In this document: piece after piece, positions 12,421-23,883 of the stretch
Layout of the letters: every line of letters starts with the position of its first letter
Position numbering within the stretch: the first letter of the stretch is position 1
Assembly: GCA_026770025.1 (NCBI GenBank)
Contig: JAMXDE010000004.1
Span: 3,752,504-3,816,503 of the forward strand
Reading direction: 5' to 3'
DNA: 64,000 nucleotides
Source: Craspedostauros australis
Taxonomy: Eukaryota > Bacillariophyta > Bacillariophyceae > Mastogloiales > Achnanthaceae
The notes under the pieces: model-generated
Database searches by the model: none
Told to the model about the DNA's origin: nothing
What the model saw: the letters and a program-made list of their open reading frames with translations, nothing else
Made by a program: the position numbers and the translations under genes

Positions 12421-13320
12421 TTGCAACGAAGACGCGAAGAAGAAGGCAAGTTTCTCCGAATGCTGCTGCCTTGGATCGAATGGGAAGAGAGAATAATCGC
12501 ATGTGCGCATGCGGTAGTTCTCCATACAATACACGCCTTGCACTCGTTTGTTTCCCAACATCGCCGATGGAGCGATCGAATGGTCCAAACATCGAATTTC
12601 ATACATTTGCACGAAGGCTCTGGTTGCCAGCGGTTGCCACTGGCTGCCAATGGTTGTCGCAGCCACTTCATCTGCCACCAATTTGCTTCTACCCCGAACG
12701 ATGGAGGTCGTGAGGTCGAATTGGCTGGTCATTCATGTCCTGCAATACAGCACAATCTACGACTGCTCATAGTTGCATGGTTCGAGCAAGGACTCTTACC
12801 ACACATGCCACTACCTGCTTACAGTATATACCCCATTTACTCTAGCCCAACATCACCATTGAAGAAACCAGTGCTCAAATAGAGCATGCTCCTCCAACCC
12901 TTGCGGAGTATGCAAGGAGAGCACTCGTACAAGCAGTGCGCTCTATCGCATTCATATTTCCTGTCCATGCTTACTGTACATACATGTGCTTGTTCTCGCC
13001 AAGGCTCCACCAGCCAGAGCACACCGAGTTTTGCCACCAGAGCGCTCGTCGTGTCGTTTGGTCTCTTTGACCTGCATTATGCATCCGCTCTTCTACCTCT
13101 GACTATCCACAAATGTTCCATCCAGACGATCGGAGAGATGTATCATTCCATGTCGTCACGGGAGAAGCCTCGCGAAACAACTCCCGCTGCCCCTCCTTGG
13201 TACCCTACAGTCCGAAGTCTCCCTTGCACCCGCTGGCTGCCTACCCAAGAGGCGCACAGACTGGCTTCCCGCTACGACTCTGCTAGTACGACTACGAGTA
13301 CCCCAAAGCCAGAGGGCCTT
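12421..13320. other. Intergenic, no gene seen
   Basis: 900 bp downstream of the DUF6824 gene. Only short open frames; no recognisable motif. It ends at the left inverted repeat of the foldback element. Confidence 0.5.
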
Positions 13321-13341
13321 CTAGTGCCTCAAAGAGCCGGC

Positions 13342-13384
13342 TGTAACCAATTTTTTTGGTTACAGTTGGTTACAGTTGGTTACA
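13342..13384. repeat. Left iteron cluster of the foldback element
   Basis: One TGTAACCAA at 13342 faces three TTGGTTACA copies at 13356, 13366 and 13376, with a 10-bp period. The first two form a hairpin around a T-run. Confidence 0.85.
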
Positions 13385-13998
13385 AGAATAATGTCGTGTA
13401 GATCGTGGTACACGTTCTACGTAAGTCCCGAACAAAAAAAGGCCAAAAACAGCATCAACCAAAGTTAAACTCTCCGGACTTAGCTCGTATGGACCATCCT
13501 GTACTCGTCTCTCTATAGTAGCATCATATGGCGTTTATATATACAAAACTAAAGTTTGGTGTCTGTTGCTCTCTTGCTCGGTGAGCACTGATGCCATTCA
13601 TCAAGCACCCCCATCATTCACGGACGTTTTTGGCTTCTGATTGCCATGTTTTCTTATTCTGATTGGTCCAAAGAAGTGTTCCAACCATCGCTGACGTCAC
13701 GATGACGCAGGTGTTGGAACCAGATTTCTCCAAACTTGCCACCGAAATTGGGGATCCGAGTGGTCAAATATCATTCCGACCTCCAGGGGAGCACTAAACG
13801 CAAGCATACCACCATACCATCGCACTCAAACAACATATAGACCATATGTTCGTGACCGCCTCAGAGAGAGGATTCTTAAATGATATCTATTGTACAGATT
13901 GAGCCAAAGACCGCTAAGTCCGGAGACTTCAAAGATGGAGAGTCGAATTTCTCGAACAACAGAGGCATGATCCTACCGGACTCCTGTAGAATTCTACG

Positions 13999-14017
13999 TG
14001 TAACCAACTGTAACCAA
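13999..14017 (+). repeat. Internal iteron pair
   Basis: TGTAACCAA at 13999 and 14009, again 10 bp apart, about 240 bp inside the right end. Confidence 0.8.
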
Positions 14018-14236
14018 CGGGATCCAAAAAAAAACCAGTCTGTCCGTCGTCCGAAGGCAAAACCACACCAATGGGGTCAACAAACAGATAAAGATCGACA
14101 AGATGGTAGTAACAACAAGATAATGTTATTGCTTTCCTGGATAGCCCTGAGTCTTAAGTTTACGTAGATGTAAAGAGATATTCGATTGAGTGTCTATAAC
14201 TTTAAGTCTGAGATCGGGAAAATTGGATCCAAAATC

Positions 14237-14275
14237 TGTAACCAATTGTAACCAAATGTAACCAATTGTAACCAA
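14237..14275 (+). repeat. Right iteron cluster of the foldback element
   Basis: Four TGTAACCAA copies at 14237, 14247, 14257 and 14267, all on one face of the helix; they resemble a multi-site protein-binding array such as subterminal transposase sites. Confidence 0.85.
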
Positions 14276-14305
14276 TTTTTGGGGTCCGGCTCTTTGAGGC
14301 ACTAG

Positions 14306-15824
14306 CCCGTATCCAGGCAACGGATGTTCTCCAGTTTGCGTTCCATTTGATCCCCTGAGATGCAAAGCGTTGTGTGGTGGTTCGTTGCGAAATCCACGCT
14401 GGAGGAACGTGTTCATATCTCGGACACGCTAGAGAACAACCTCGTTCTACCCCTCGTGTAAACAACTAGTGCGAATACCCTGTTTTCGAGGCGAAACATA
14501 GCAGGCCTATTCAGGGCCTTTCGGACACTCCATACGACCTTTTGTGGTGAAAAGGCCTATCCCATGACACAATCGCCAAAAACGATTCTGTTTCTGGATA
14601 CGTGACTAAACATGGTCGCAAGATACCTTCATTCAGTCATGGGTACGCACGGACTTGGGAACTGTCATTGTTGGACGCAAATGACCAACGGCTATATTTT
14701 TTGGTTCGACAAACGATCACACGATTCGGGACCACACGAAACATTGCGCTGTTGCGAAGTTAGATTTGTGGACGATGCGAGTAGTTTGCCCTGATGTCTG
14801 CAGCCAACTCGCGGACTGTCCTCCTTCGCACGATTGCTGGGGAGGAAGTGACGCACCTGGGAGCAGGTAGTCGTCGTGGTATACAGTAGGAGAGACAGAG
14901 ACAACCAATGGCTGTTGCGGCAGAGTGTATAGTGTTGTATTTGCATTTGCTGTTCTATCAGTTGTTGTTTTGTGTACTTTAGTTTCGTTGTATTTTTTGT
15001 AATTGGATGCGTGTGGAGGCGATGGCGGTGACTATATCATGAATGTGTGTTCGTCGTCATGAAAGAGCGGCCACAGTCATAGATATGGCTGCGACTGCAG
15101 GCGTTGGCCATCACACGCATCCTCGATCTCTGCCAGCATCTTGCGGCCCGTGCGACTATGTAGAATGTGTTAGTTTGGGGTGTGCTTTGGCCGACGAAGA
15201 AGCGCTGGCGAGATCCCGTGCTCTTTGCGATGTCAAAAAGTGGGCTCATTTGTTGCTGTTGACACTGTTGTCGTGATATTGTGATTGTTGGTTGTGGTAT
15301 TTGTGATCGTGATTGTCATCTGTTCTCGGTTTGATTGATATGATGTGATTGTTTGAAGAGATGACGGACGCCTGTGACCGTCCGATGTTTGTTTGATGTC
15401 GGTTTGTTTTTGTTATTTGCATTCTGTTTCTTTCCGTTGGTGGTGTTGTCATCACTGCTGCGACTGCTGCTTTTGTGGTTGTTGGGATGTGTGATATATA
15501 CCAACTATTCGGTCGTAGGGCAGAGCATGCTTTGGCAGAGTGGAGGGTAGAAGCATCTTGTGTGTTTTTGTTGCTTGCGGGTGACACCCAGGAAGAACAT
15601 GGGCGAGTTTTGTCGCTGTTGATCGCCCTGTGTCACCTCACCTCACAAGAGAGCTGCTGTGGGCTTGATCTTGACAGGAACCAAATTCTCTTTTCCCCAG
15701 AGATTTATGTCCCATCCGAATACCCCTTGTGCCCACAGCAGATCCAGGATTTGAGTTCATCATAAATGTGGTCATTGTTCGTTGTTTGTCCTTGTCGTCA
15801 TGGAGATTCTGCATGTCTTGGGAT
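14306..15824. other. Intergenic, no gene seen
   Basis: 1.5 kb between the foldback element and the 3' end of the minus-strand DUF6824 gene. TG/TTG-rich simple sequence near 15260-15480; no recognisable coding region. Confidence 0.5.
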
Positions 15825-18041
15825 TTATGGAAGATCGTCAAGATGAACGTCCAGAGTGTCGCTCGGAATCGGTTCCTCTTCATGCGTGAGCGGCGGGCTG
15901 TTAGCTAACGACGCTGCAGCAGTTTGGGCTGCCTCCATGACGTCTAGCGCCAGCATCGGATTGTCCAGATCCACGTCATCGGTGCCATCCATGAGCTGCT
16001 GTGCGGGATGATCCGGGAAGTCCGTGGATGTGTACGCGATGGGTTGGTCGTCGTGATTGTGATGATCGAGCATGGATGCATGGAAAGTGGCGGAGGAAAC
16101 GTCATTGCCGTTCTCGTTACCCGCACCGCAGTTGTTGACGCCGGTCTGTCCAAAGACGTTGATCGGGTTGTGGTCGTTGTCGTCGTCCAACGTTTGGTCG
16201 AAGTAGAGACGCGGTGGCACCAGGAGGTCGTCCTGTAGCTGCGCCGGAGTCTGGTGAAACTGTGGATGATCCTGTGCGTCGGGTGCATGATCAATATGCT
16301 GAATGTGGTCCATGTCCTGCGGGTGCGACGATGGTGGCTGCGGCCTGAGTTGATGTTGGTGGTTGCTACTGCCGTTGAGGTTCTCGGGTTGCGATTGCAG
16401 GTCTCCTGGACAGTACCCAAAAGGGGAGTGACCTTGCGCCGCGTCCATGGTGGGTGACCGTCTATGGGACAGCAATGGAACCGTGACGTCCTGCGGTATG
16501 GGTTGGTGCAAGTTGGACACGGACGACGATGAAGATGTGCGCCGGGCCGTGGCGATCATGGTGGACGTCGGTGCATGCGCGATGGGTACAGCGGGCGAAG
16601 TGTCCGGGCTTGTGGAGAGGAGGGAGGGGGGTGGGGAAGCGATCGCACCATGCATCACTCGGGTGTGCACAACCGGCGAATGGTCGATGTGCGCAGTGTG
16701 TCTTGGTTGCAGGGATGACCTGTGCTGGTGAGGCGCCGAGGGTATCGTGGATGCTGATGCTGGGCGCGCCATCTTGGGTGGCTCCGAAGAGACCGGAGAA
16801 GCTATCGAATGCAATTGGTTGTTCGGCACAGGGTCCGATGACGGCGTCAGGCTTCGCCTGCGATGATGATCATGCGGAGGTCCGTGATTTGGGTGGTGAC
16901 CGTGGTGCTGCCGCTGATCCGGATGGTAGGGGTGTCTGCGATGCGGAGCTGGATGATGACGATGGCTCGGATTGTGGTAGTAGGGATGACGGTAGCCAGG
17001 ATGGGGAGGATTGTGACCATGATGCTGCTGCTGATGGTGATGACGAGCACGGGGCTGTTGATCCTGCTCATAACCGTGGTTGTGATGCGATACCGAAAGG
17101 GTCTTGGGTGCCAATTCTTGTGCTGAGGCGGACGATGGTAGAGCCGCAGGTGCAGATGCGACCGCAATCATGCTGGGACCCCGAGCAGAGCCGGGTGGAG
17201 GTGGCAACGGAACTCGACCAAATGGCCTATCCATTGGCGGCGCAGCGCCATGGGAATGCTTGTGCGCATGCGGAGGATGGTGCGGTGCGTCGAGGTAGCC
17301 TGGACTTGGCATGGCCGAGTTGTAGTACATGGAAGGGAATTCGTGCGATCTTCGTCGCTTGGGAGGTCGCTCGACCCTGGACTCCGTGGATGTGGGCGTC
17401 ACGGCGGGCTGATGCTGCTCCAGCGGGGTGCTGGCCGTTATGGAAGCGTACTGCAGGGGAATGGGCGGACTTGCCGACGTCGGGAAGGGTGGCGCGGAGG
17501 CGACTTCGGCTGCATTGAGCGGCGCCTTGCGCGGCACGGTGGACGTGGCAGCTGCGACTGCCGCCGCATGCTCCTTGAGGGTGAGGCCGGTGGCGGATCG
17601 CTTGACGGTCTCCTCCTGGACGTCGTGTGGGATGGGAACTTGCGCGGCGTAGCCAGCACGGTCTCCCCTGTTGCAGTCACGCAGGGCTTGGCAGGTCTTC
17701 TTGATGGTCTCCTTCTCGCTTAGCTCCTCCCATGGCCCCTCGAGGCCGCGGTTGCCGTGCGCACGGCCGAAGCGCTTGAGGAAACGGCCTGGCGGGTTGA
17801 GGCTCTTGATGTGCGAGATGATCTCCTTCGCCAATGCTCTCTTCTCTCCCGTCGTGTACTCGCTGCAATACTTGTCATCCCGTCTGGAGTTGACCAGGGT
17901 TCGGAAACGTTCGTTGCCCGGGTGCTGCGCGATGTTGACCCCGCGGCCGTTGAGCACGTCATGGTCGTGCACGGTTATGTGGGGTCTGGCGGCATGTGAC
18001 TGTTTGTGAGAGTAGTGTGCGTGCTTGGACCTGTCGCTCAT
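15825..18041 (-). CDS. DUF6824-domain protein with long His/Pro-rich tail
   Basis: A single open frame of 738 aa. The domain occupies about residues 20-135: HDHDVLNGRGVNIAQHPGN, a Lys/Arg/Ala helix, LNPPGRFLKR, and KTCQALRD at the end, which is the standard diatom layout. The rest is low complexity: an Ala-rich segment, Pro/Ser-rich stretches, and long His-rich runs (HHHQQQHHGHN type) in the middle, then an Asp/Asn-rich acidic C terminus with DDVDLDNPMLALDVMEAAQ, which could act as an activation-type surface. No membrane segment or signal peptide. It is unrelated in its tail to the other DUF6824 protein 3.4 kb away. A nuclear regulatory role is only a guess. The start is the first ATG of the open frame, 19 residues before the domain. 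Confidence 0.85.
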   Translation of the reverse strand: MSDRSKHAHYSHKQSHAARPHITVHDHDVLNGRGVNIAQHPGNERFRTLVNSRRDDKYCSEYTTGEKRALAKEIISHIKSLNPPGRFLKRFGRAHGNRGLEGPWEELSEKETIKKTCQALRDCNRGDRAGYAAQVPIPHDVQEETVKRSATGLTLKEHAAAVAAATSTVPRKAPLNAAEVASAPPFPTSASPPIPLQYASITASTPLEQHQPAVTPTSTESRVERPPKRRRSHEFPSMYYNSAMPSPGYLDAPHHPPHAHKHSHGAAPPMDRPFGRVPLPPPPGSARGPSMIAVASAPAALPSSASAQELAPKTLSVSHHNHGYEQDQQPRARHHHQQQHHGHNPPHPGYRHPYYHNPSHRHHPAPHRRHPYHPDQRQHHGHHPNHGPPHDHHRRRSLTPSSDPVPNNQLHSIASPVSSEPPKMARPASASTIPSAPHQHRSSLQPRHTAHIDHSPVVHTRVMHGAIASPPPSLLSTSPDTSPAVPIAHAPTSTMIATARRTSSSSSVSNLHQPIPQDVTVPLLSHRRSPTMDAAQGHSPFGYCPGDLQSQPENLNGSSNHQHQLRPQPPSSHPQDMDHIQHIDHAPDAQDHPQFHQTPAQLQDDLLVPPRLYFDQTLDDDNDHNPINVFGQTGVNNCGAGNENGNDVSSATFHASMLDHHNHDDQPIAYTSTDFPDHPAQQLMDGTDDVDLDNPMLALDVMEAAQTAAASLANSPPLTHEEEPIPSDTLDVHLDDLP

Positions 18042-20883
18042 ATCATGCGCAGGTCGGATGTATGTGGAGTAGGTATGGTAGGTGTGGACGTTGATTGTGA
18101 TATGGATATGATGCAGTTTGTGTTGTTGATGTGTTGCGAGTGCGGAGAGAGAGGAAGAAAGGGCCGGGACTCGGTTGCGTTCTCTTCGTTCGGCCTTCTT
18201 TACGCTCTTGGATGCGGTGCAGATGCGACGGCGAACGCTTGATGCGGTTATCGTTCGAGTAGATTCTATACTTTCGCAGTACGAGGAAGGTTTGGTGGTT
18301 GGGAATGTGCTTTGATTCGATGTGGATGCAAAGGCGAACGTTGTGGTGCGCGCTAGACGGAGTCTACGTGGGTGGCTGCGGCTTCGGCTGCGTCAGTTGC
18401 GAGTGTTGTTTGGTGTTGGCGATTCTGTTGTTGATTGCGCCAATGATGACCGCTGTGGTTCTCGTTCTGTTTGAGTGTGGATGGTTGGGTATGTAGGGTA
18501 GGGTATGTAGACTCTATGAAGGCACGTTCTTCGAGTGCGCTTGGTAGACAAGCCGTCGATGAGACTAGATGGATGGATGTTGACAGCGGCGGTCTTTGTG
18601 CCAAACTGGGTGTAGAGCACTGTAAATCTTTGTTGGTGGGTGTGACAGACTTGAGAAACAGTGCTGAGCAGTGAAGCCTGCTGCTGTTGACTTGATTATG
18701 ATGCGAAGAAGAAGCGTTTCTCCGACTGTCAGCCGATCGGCAAGTGCACGTTGAGGGAATGAATGGCTTCGAGGCAGTGAAGGTGGATCTGGCGGAACGA
18801 AGGGATGGCGGACATGCACGGTTTTGGGATGATGGAAGTGACTGACGCTTCCGCGGATGGCTGCTGGCTGGACCGGATGGGACACAGAGACGATGATGTT
18901 GTTGATGTTGTTGATGGAGAGGTTGATGGAGAGGATGATGACGAGAGAAGACTCGTGGACACGGATGGAGCACGAAGACAAGAAACAAAGACACAAACAC
19001 AGAATTGTCCGGTCCACCGACCCGAAGTTTGGCAGCCCTCCACGATCGACGTTGTTGTGACTGCTGGTGGAATGTGATGATGGATGTGGTGAATGTGGTG
19101 AACGTGGATGGTTGTAGCGTGGAGTGGAGTATGATTTATGATGATCTATGATGGAGTATGATAGGGGAGAACACGAGCGGAGGACACAGAAGCAGATAGT
19201 CGAGTGGCTTTGTTCGGTGTGGCTTGACTATGGCTGTCTCTGTGGCGTGGGTCGGATGCAGATGAGGGAAGCGACCGTTCGGTGGAGTTCGGGTGGGGCT
19301 GTTGCGTTGTTGCGTTGATGCGCTGTTGTGGGGTATCGATACCGAGGTGCAAACTCAAGATTTGTGAGGTTTCCAAGTGCTTGTTGGTTGTGTGGGCTAT
19401 GTCGGTATGATGCGGTGATGCTACGATGGTGTTTTGGCTTGGCTCTTACTGCTACTCCCGCTTCGACTTGTCCTTGGCCTGTGTCTGCCCTTTGTGTCGT
19501 TTGGCTTCGTTTGGTGGCTCTGGATTCTTCTCCTTTCTTCTCTTGGCGTGACTGTGGTCGCCGTTGTCGCTGCCGTTGTGGCTGCCGCTGCCGTTGTTCT
19601 CGTTGTGGTGGATGTCGGTTGCCTGTTTCCCAGGATTGTGCACAAGGAGACACAAACCACCAACCGGCTGACTGGCTGAAGTCCCACCAACACAACGCGG
19701 ACATCGAACAACGAGGTCGCAATACCTCGCGTAAGTCCGCACAGTAGCACGATAGCACATGCCTCCAACACGCCAGATGCGCTAATTACGGCGTCACACA
19801 CACAGACATGGGTTGCAACTACATGACAGAGCACGACACACACTCGATGTGCGCCACACAAAGAAAAACGCAGCACGATGTGATGTGTCGGTCGGACCGT
19901 CCTTGAGAAAAGTTTAGACGGAAACTGGATCTTTTTGTGGCCGGAGTTTGGGTCCCTGGATGTGTGACAGCACGCCGCCAATCGGAGTTCTCCACGCCGT
20001 GTCATCCTCGCCGCACTTATGGGCAGCCATGTCACACAAAGAACATCATCGGTGTTCGATCGAGTCGTCATGATTGATTCATCAGATTTCCCACCAGTCC
20101 GCATAGATTCAATCCAGGCTGTCGAATTCGGATTGCAGTCGTTGGGATCGAACACATCAGGACCAATTTCGTTCACAAGACTCAACGAAACGTGCCACGT
20201 AATTGTTGCTCAGTCGTGGCAGCCAACGAATTCTCAGGTTCGCAGGCCGCAGAAAAGGAAGCGGTTCTGTCGCGGCACTTTTGCGTTAGCGTGATGATTC
20301 GTTGTTGCTCGTGTTGGCGTGATGTGTCCATTTCGACCATCACGCGTGTGAAGTCGAAGTCGTGAGTTGTGTTGCGTTTTGTCGCTTTCCGTTGTGTTCT
20401 GTTGTTGTGATGCCTTCGTGTCGCACAAAAGGCATTGGCACTTGAAACGACGCTTCGCAACAACCGCATCATCCTCGCACACGCAATAGATCGCGCTCCT
20501 GCCATTGCGACCAGTTGGCAACCCTTCACTGTGATCGATTCCAGACCAAAGCCAGGATCGCCTCATCGCATTGCATGACATTGCATTGCTTAGCATCAAG
20601 CAACACATCAAAGCAGAGCTTATCGCACGCAGGCCATCTGATCGAGAGGGAGGGCACAGTTCCGGACGAGAGTCGTAGCCCATCAACGCAAACGCCGACA
20701 CATCAGATGCGGATGTGCCACACGAGAGGCTCTTTCTCATAAAAAAGGCACTTCTGTTGCACCACACACTCATACTCGACACGCTTTGAGAAGAATACTC
20801 CTGCAATCTATTCTATTCTATTATTACATTGTTTTACGCTGTGCAATTATTGTACTTCACAAAGCAACAATCACAGTGCCAAC
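18042..20883. other. 2.8-kb divergent spacer
   Basis: Lies between the minus-strand DUF6824 gene and patatin copy 1, so it holds both promoters. A 254-codon minus frame at 19421-20185 lacks an ATG start and reads as simple sequence; I do not call it. No LTR-like segment lies before patatin 1, unlike the later copies. Confidence 0.5.
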
Positions 20884-23538
20884 ATGGAGCACTTCAACTT
20901 CCGACGAATCATCGCCCTGTCTCTCATCATCACCACGACTTCCTACGTCACGCTCCCTCGTCCAGCAGCCGCAACAAGAATCGAGAGTCTCGATGCCCAA
21001 AGGGTGAAGAGATTCGAGCATGGCATCTCCGTGCATGGCGAGGATTCACGCTTGCAATCGACACACTCGCACAGACACAGGCACAAACGCTGCCACCAGC
21101 ACAACCATCATCATGACCTGGCATCTTCTTCCGTGAACCATCAAGAACGAATCTCACCAAAGACCCGTCGACGTTCCCTGAAACAGGCATTTCTCAGCAC
21201 CAAGACTGCCATCAAACACCGAGGCAAACGACGTCATGGACAAGATTCGTCTGCGAATCCGCGTGCAGATTCGACCCATCACAAACGAAAGAATGTCCTC
21301 ATGTTTTCCATTCCTGGTACGAAGCATCACGCGAAGAAGAAGAATAACGGCAACATCGATGTGAACATTCATCGTCCAACTCTCACATCTTCGAGCATTG
21401 GAGACATTCCAACTCGCACCACCACAAGCACAACCAGCAACAACATCACCATCGATAATAACAACGATACCATGAATCTCAGCTACGGTAAGGTTCTGGC
21501 GGTGCTCAACGTTGCGCGCAAGGCATCGAACAGGCTCCGACGCAGAGTCCGGCACACTTCTCTTGTCACGGAACTTCGGCAGGTCATGCCATCGGTGGTG
21601 GAGCAGGAGTCGCACGCATCCTTCAACTTCGTGGTCAACGGCGACGACAATACCAACAACAATGACAGTCCAACATCATTCTCCCTCTTCCCATCAAGCG
21701 ATATCGCATCGCGTCGATCGGCCACCACCAACAACAACAACAATGAGAGCAACGGCAACGGCAACGACAACAACAACAACAACAGGAAGAAAGGTAGAGG
21801 CAAAGGCAGAAAGCGCCCAGTCGCCAACGCTGCCGAACTGCAACAAGCCGTTCTCGACGACGGAGTCGCCTTCAAGGATGTGCAACTCGAGATCGACCTG
21901 GCCGAGAAGGACGTCCAAGACATGCTATCGCACGACGTCCTGCAAATCCTTGCCCAACGATTCCACGATCCTTCCTCCAAACCGGGCGCCCGCAACGACG
22001 ATGCCAGTGTCGCACTCGCCATCGAAGGCGGCGGCATGCGTGGCTGCGTCTCGGCTGGCATGGCAGCCGCGATAGCCTCTCTCGGTCTCTCGGATGCCTT
22101 CGATTCCATCTACGGCAGCTCGGCCGGTTCCGTCATCGGGGCCTACATGGTCTCCAGACAAATGTGCGTCGATGTCTACGTCGACATCCTGCCCGCCGCC
22201 CAAACATCCTTCGTGTGCAAGAAGAGACTGTTGAAGTCGCTCGCCAAATCGGCCATGCAGCTCTTCTGGTCCAACAAGGTCCTTTCCAAGCTGCCAGGTG
22301 TGGGAAGATCGCAACAAGCGTTCGGTGTCGGCGACAATGCCATCATCGATAACCCGTACTTTCAGAATCCTGGCATGAACATCTCCTTCGTTCTTGACGG
22401 TGTCATGGGCCAGCAGCATGGCATCCGACCGTTGGACATCGACAGCTTCGAGCAGAACGACGTCGTCCAGAAGCTGCGTATCGCCTCATCCTGCGTCGGC
22501 CGCGACGGACTCCTCTATTCGAAATGCCTCCGCACCGAGCACTTCTTTGCCGCATCGTCCGACTCGCTCATCGACAAACAAGATCGCATGTTCGCGTGCC
22601 TGCAGGCCAGCATGACCGTTCCCGGCGCCACAGGCCCGCCCGTCATGATCCACGACTGTCCGCACTTTGATGCATTCTGCACGGAACCCCTGCCGTATCG
22701 GTCGGCCGTCGCGGAAGGCGCCACGCACGTTCTCGTGCTGTGCAGCCGTCCCGAAGGGTGGGAACCCAAGACCAAGCCGGGCGTCTACGAAAAGGGCATC
22801 GCGCCGCTCTACTTCCATTCCAACAACCTCCCGCAGGTTGCCAGGTTCTTTGAACGTGGCGGGCAGCAGTACATCTACGCCGAAGACATCCTGACGTTGG
22901 AGGAGGGCAAGCTCGCCGTGACGCGAGGCGGCGAACCCATCGCCGTGCCGCCGGCGGATATCCTGTACGGCGTGGATTCCGAACAAGAGGAGCGGCTCAA
23001 CACAGCATCGAAGAAGGATCGCTCGACATGGAACAGAGCGCACTTGCTGCCGCTCAAGGTATCCAGCAGCGTGCCGGAGCTGCCCACCTTGGAACAGGAT
23101 CAGGTCGAGGTCATCAAGGCCGTTCGGGCGGGGTACGCCGCCGCGTTCGATCTGCTCGTGCCGGCCTTGGGCATCGAAGATCGTGTGGGTGAGCTCACGG
23201 GCGACGAGGCCGCGAGGCTCATGTTCCCCGACGCGCCTGAGGACGCCTGTCCCAAGACCGCTCTCGACACCAAGGTCAGCGTGCAAGGATACCCCATCTT
23301 GGAACGGGAGCAGGCTCTGCTTGGGTCAACCGGCGGTGCGACAGCATTCCGGAATCCAGCGCGGGGCGGCGCCTTCAGTACGGATACACCAACAGCAACA
23401 TCCCCGACGAGTAGCGAGGAAGATCTGCCCTGCGCTGCGACCTACCTGCTCGAATCTCTGCCAGGATTCCAAGATGGCAAGTTTGAGCATCTCGCGAAAG
23501 GCTTGCACACTTCGAAGGTGTCCAGCACATCTCTGTGA
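20884..23538 (+). CDS. Patatin-like phospholipase, copy 1, full length with signal peptide
   Basis: Predicted lipid acyl hydrolase of the patatin family, 884 aa. The N terminus is a signal peptide (FRRIIALSLIITTTSYVTL, likely cut after PAAA near residue 31), then a basic, His-rich low-complexity region, an Asn/Ser-rich linker and a strongly basic patch NRKKGRGKGRKRP. The catalytic domain starts near residue 375: oxyanion loop EGGGMRGC (381-388), nucleophile elbow GSSAG with Ser413, and the catalytic Asp in HFDAFCTEPLPYRSAV (Asp596), where Ala replaces the usual Gly after Asp, as I recall for an algal subgroup. GATHVLVLCSRP follows. About 270 C-terminal residues are not recognised. It converges on ankyrin-BTB copy 1 with 345 bp between stops. 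It is the only copy with a complete N terminus and so looks ancestral. Substrate unknown. Confidence 0.93.
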   Translation: MEHFNFRRIIALSLIITTTSYVTLPRPAAATRIESLDAQRVKRFEHGISVHGEDSRLQSTHSHRHRHKRCHQHNHHHDLASSSVNHQERISPKTRRRSLKQAFLSTKTAIKHRGKRRHGQDSSANPRADSTHHKRKNVLMFSIPGTKHHAKKKNNGNIDVNIHRPTLTSSSIGDIPTRTTTSTTSNNITIDNNNDTMNLSYGKVLAVLNVARKASNRLRRRVRHTSLVTELRQVMPSVVEQESHASFNFVVNGDDNTNNNDSPTSFSLFPSSDIASRRSATTNNNNNESNGNGNDNNNNNRKKGRGKGRKRPVANAAELQQAVLDDGVAFKDVQLEIDLAEKDVQDMLSHDVLQILAQRFHDPSSKPGARNDDASVALAIEGGGMRGCVSAGMAAAIASLGLSDAFDSIYGSSAGSVIGAYMVSRQMCVDVYVDILPAAQTSFVCKKRLLKSLAKSAMQLFWSNKVLSKLPGVGRSQQAFGVGDNAIIDNPYFQNPGMNISFVLDGVMGQQHGIRPLDIDSFEQNDVVQKLRIASSCVGRDGLLYSKCLRTEHFFAASSDSLIDKQDRMFACLQASMTVPGATGPPVMIHDCPHFDAFCTEPLPYRSAVAEGATHVLVLCSRPEGWEPKTKPGVYEKGIAPLYFHSNNLPQVARFFERGGQQYIYAEDILTLEEGKLAVTRGGEPIAVPPADILYGVDSEQEERLNTASKKDRSTWNRAHLLPLKVSSSVPELPTLEQDQVEVIKAVRAGYAAAFDLLVPALGIEDRVGELTGDEAARLMFPDAPEDACPKTALDTKVSVQGYPILEREQALLGSTGGATAFRNPARGGAFSTDTPTATSPTSSEEDLPCAATYLLESLPGFQDGKFEHLAKGLHTSKVSSTSL

Positions 23539-23883
23539 GCGCATACCATTGCACAGGGGTGTGGTGCTTGTCTGTGGTGCTTGTCTGTGGAGAGTCATCC
23601 GAGACAACATGGCGCGTCCCTGCATTCAGCTCAACACGGCGAGCTTGGGATGGGTGCAAACATGAGCGCAAACATGAGAGCATGAGAGCATGTGGACAGA
23701 TCTGCACCAGTCTCGGAATGCTACATTGTGCATCACAGAGTACAGAACACAATTGAAGTAGAGTACATAAACAGTTTTAGATTTTGAAGAAACCGCTCAT
23801 GTCCTGTACGACTACTGAATATTCGTCATCTACTCTCCTCAACTTCATGACGAGTTCGTTCCTCAGTCTTCTGTGGTGGTGCT
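23539..23883. other. Convergent 3' spacer (patatin 1 / ankyrin 1)
   Basis: 345 bp containing both 3' UTRs, with short direct repeats (GTGGTGCTTGTCTGTG). The equivalent spacers at 30348-30706, 36830-37188, 43617-43940, 50459-50790 and 61873-62204 are nearly identical. No gene. Confidence 0.7.

Larger units (their letters stand above)
13321..14305. mobile_element. 985-bp foldback/MITE-like DNA element without transposase
   Basis: The ends are perfect 20-bp inverted repeats: CTAGTGCCTCAAAGAGCCGG at 13321-13340 and its reverse complement at 14286-14305. Inside each end lie clusters of the 9-mer TGTAACCAA or its complement, spaced exactly 10 bp. An inner 14-bp inverted pair (TCTCCGGACTTAGC at 13471, complement at 13913) adds secondary structure. 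The outermost CTAG is palindromic, so a TA or CTAG target duplication cannot be separated from the repeat. No transposase frame is present, so it would need enzyme supplied elsewhere. Superfamily not assigned. Confidence 0.8.

Noticed and set aside
19421-20185. 254-codon minus frame before patatin 1
   Set aside because: Starts at a non-ATG codon, contains simple ACA/GCC repeats and no domain; probably promoter DNA.
22486-23286. 266-codon minus-strand open frame, repeated in the patatin copies
   Set aside because: Exactly antisense to the patatin coding region, composition follows the codon bias of the sense strand, no motif. The copies recur only because the patatins are duplicated.
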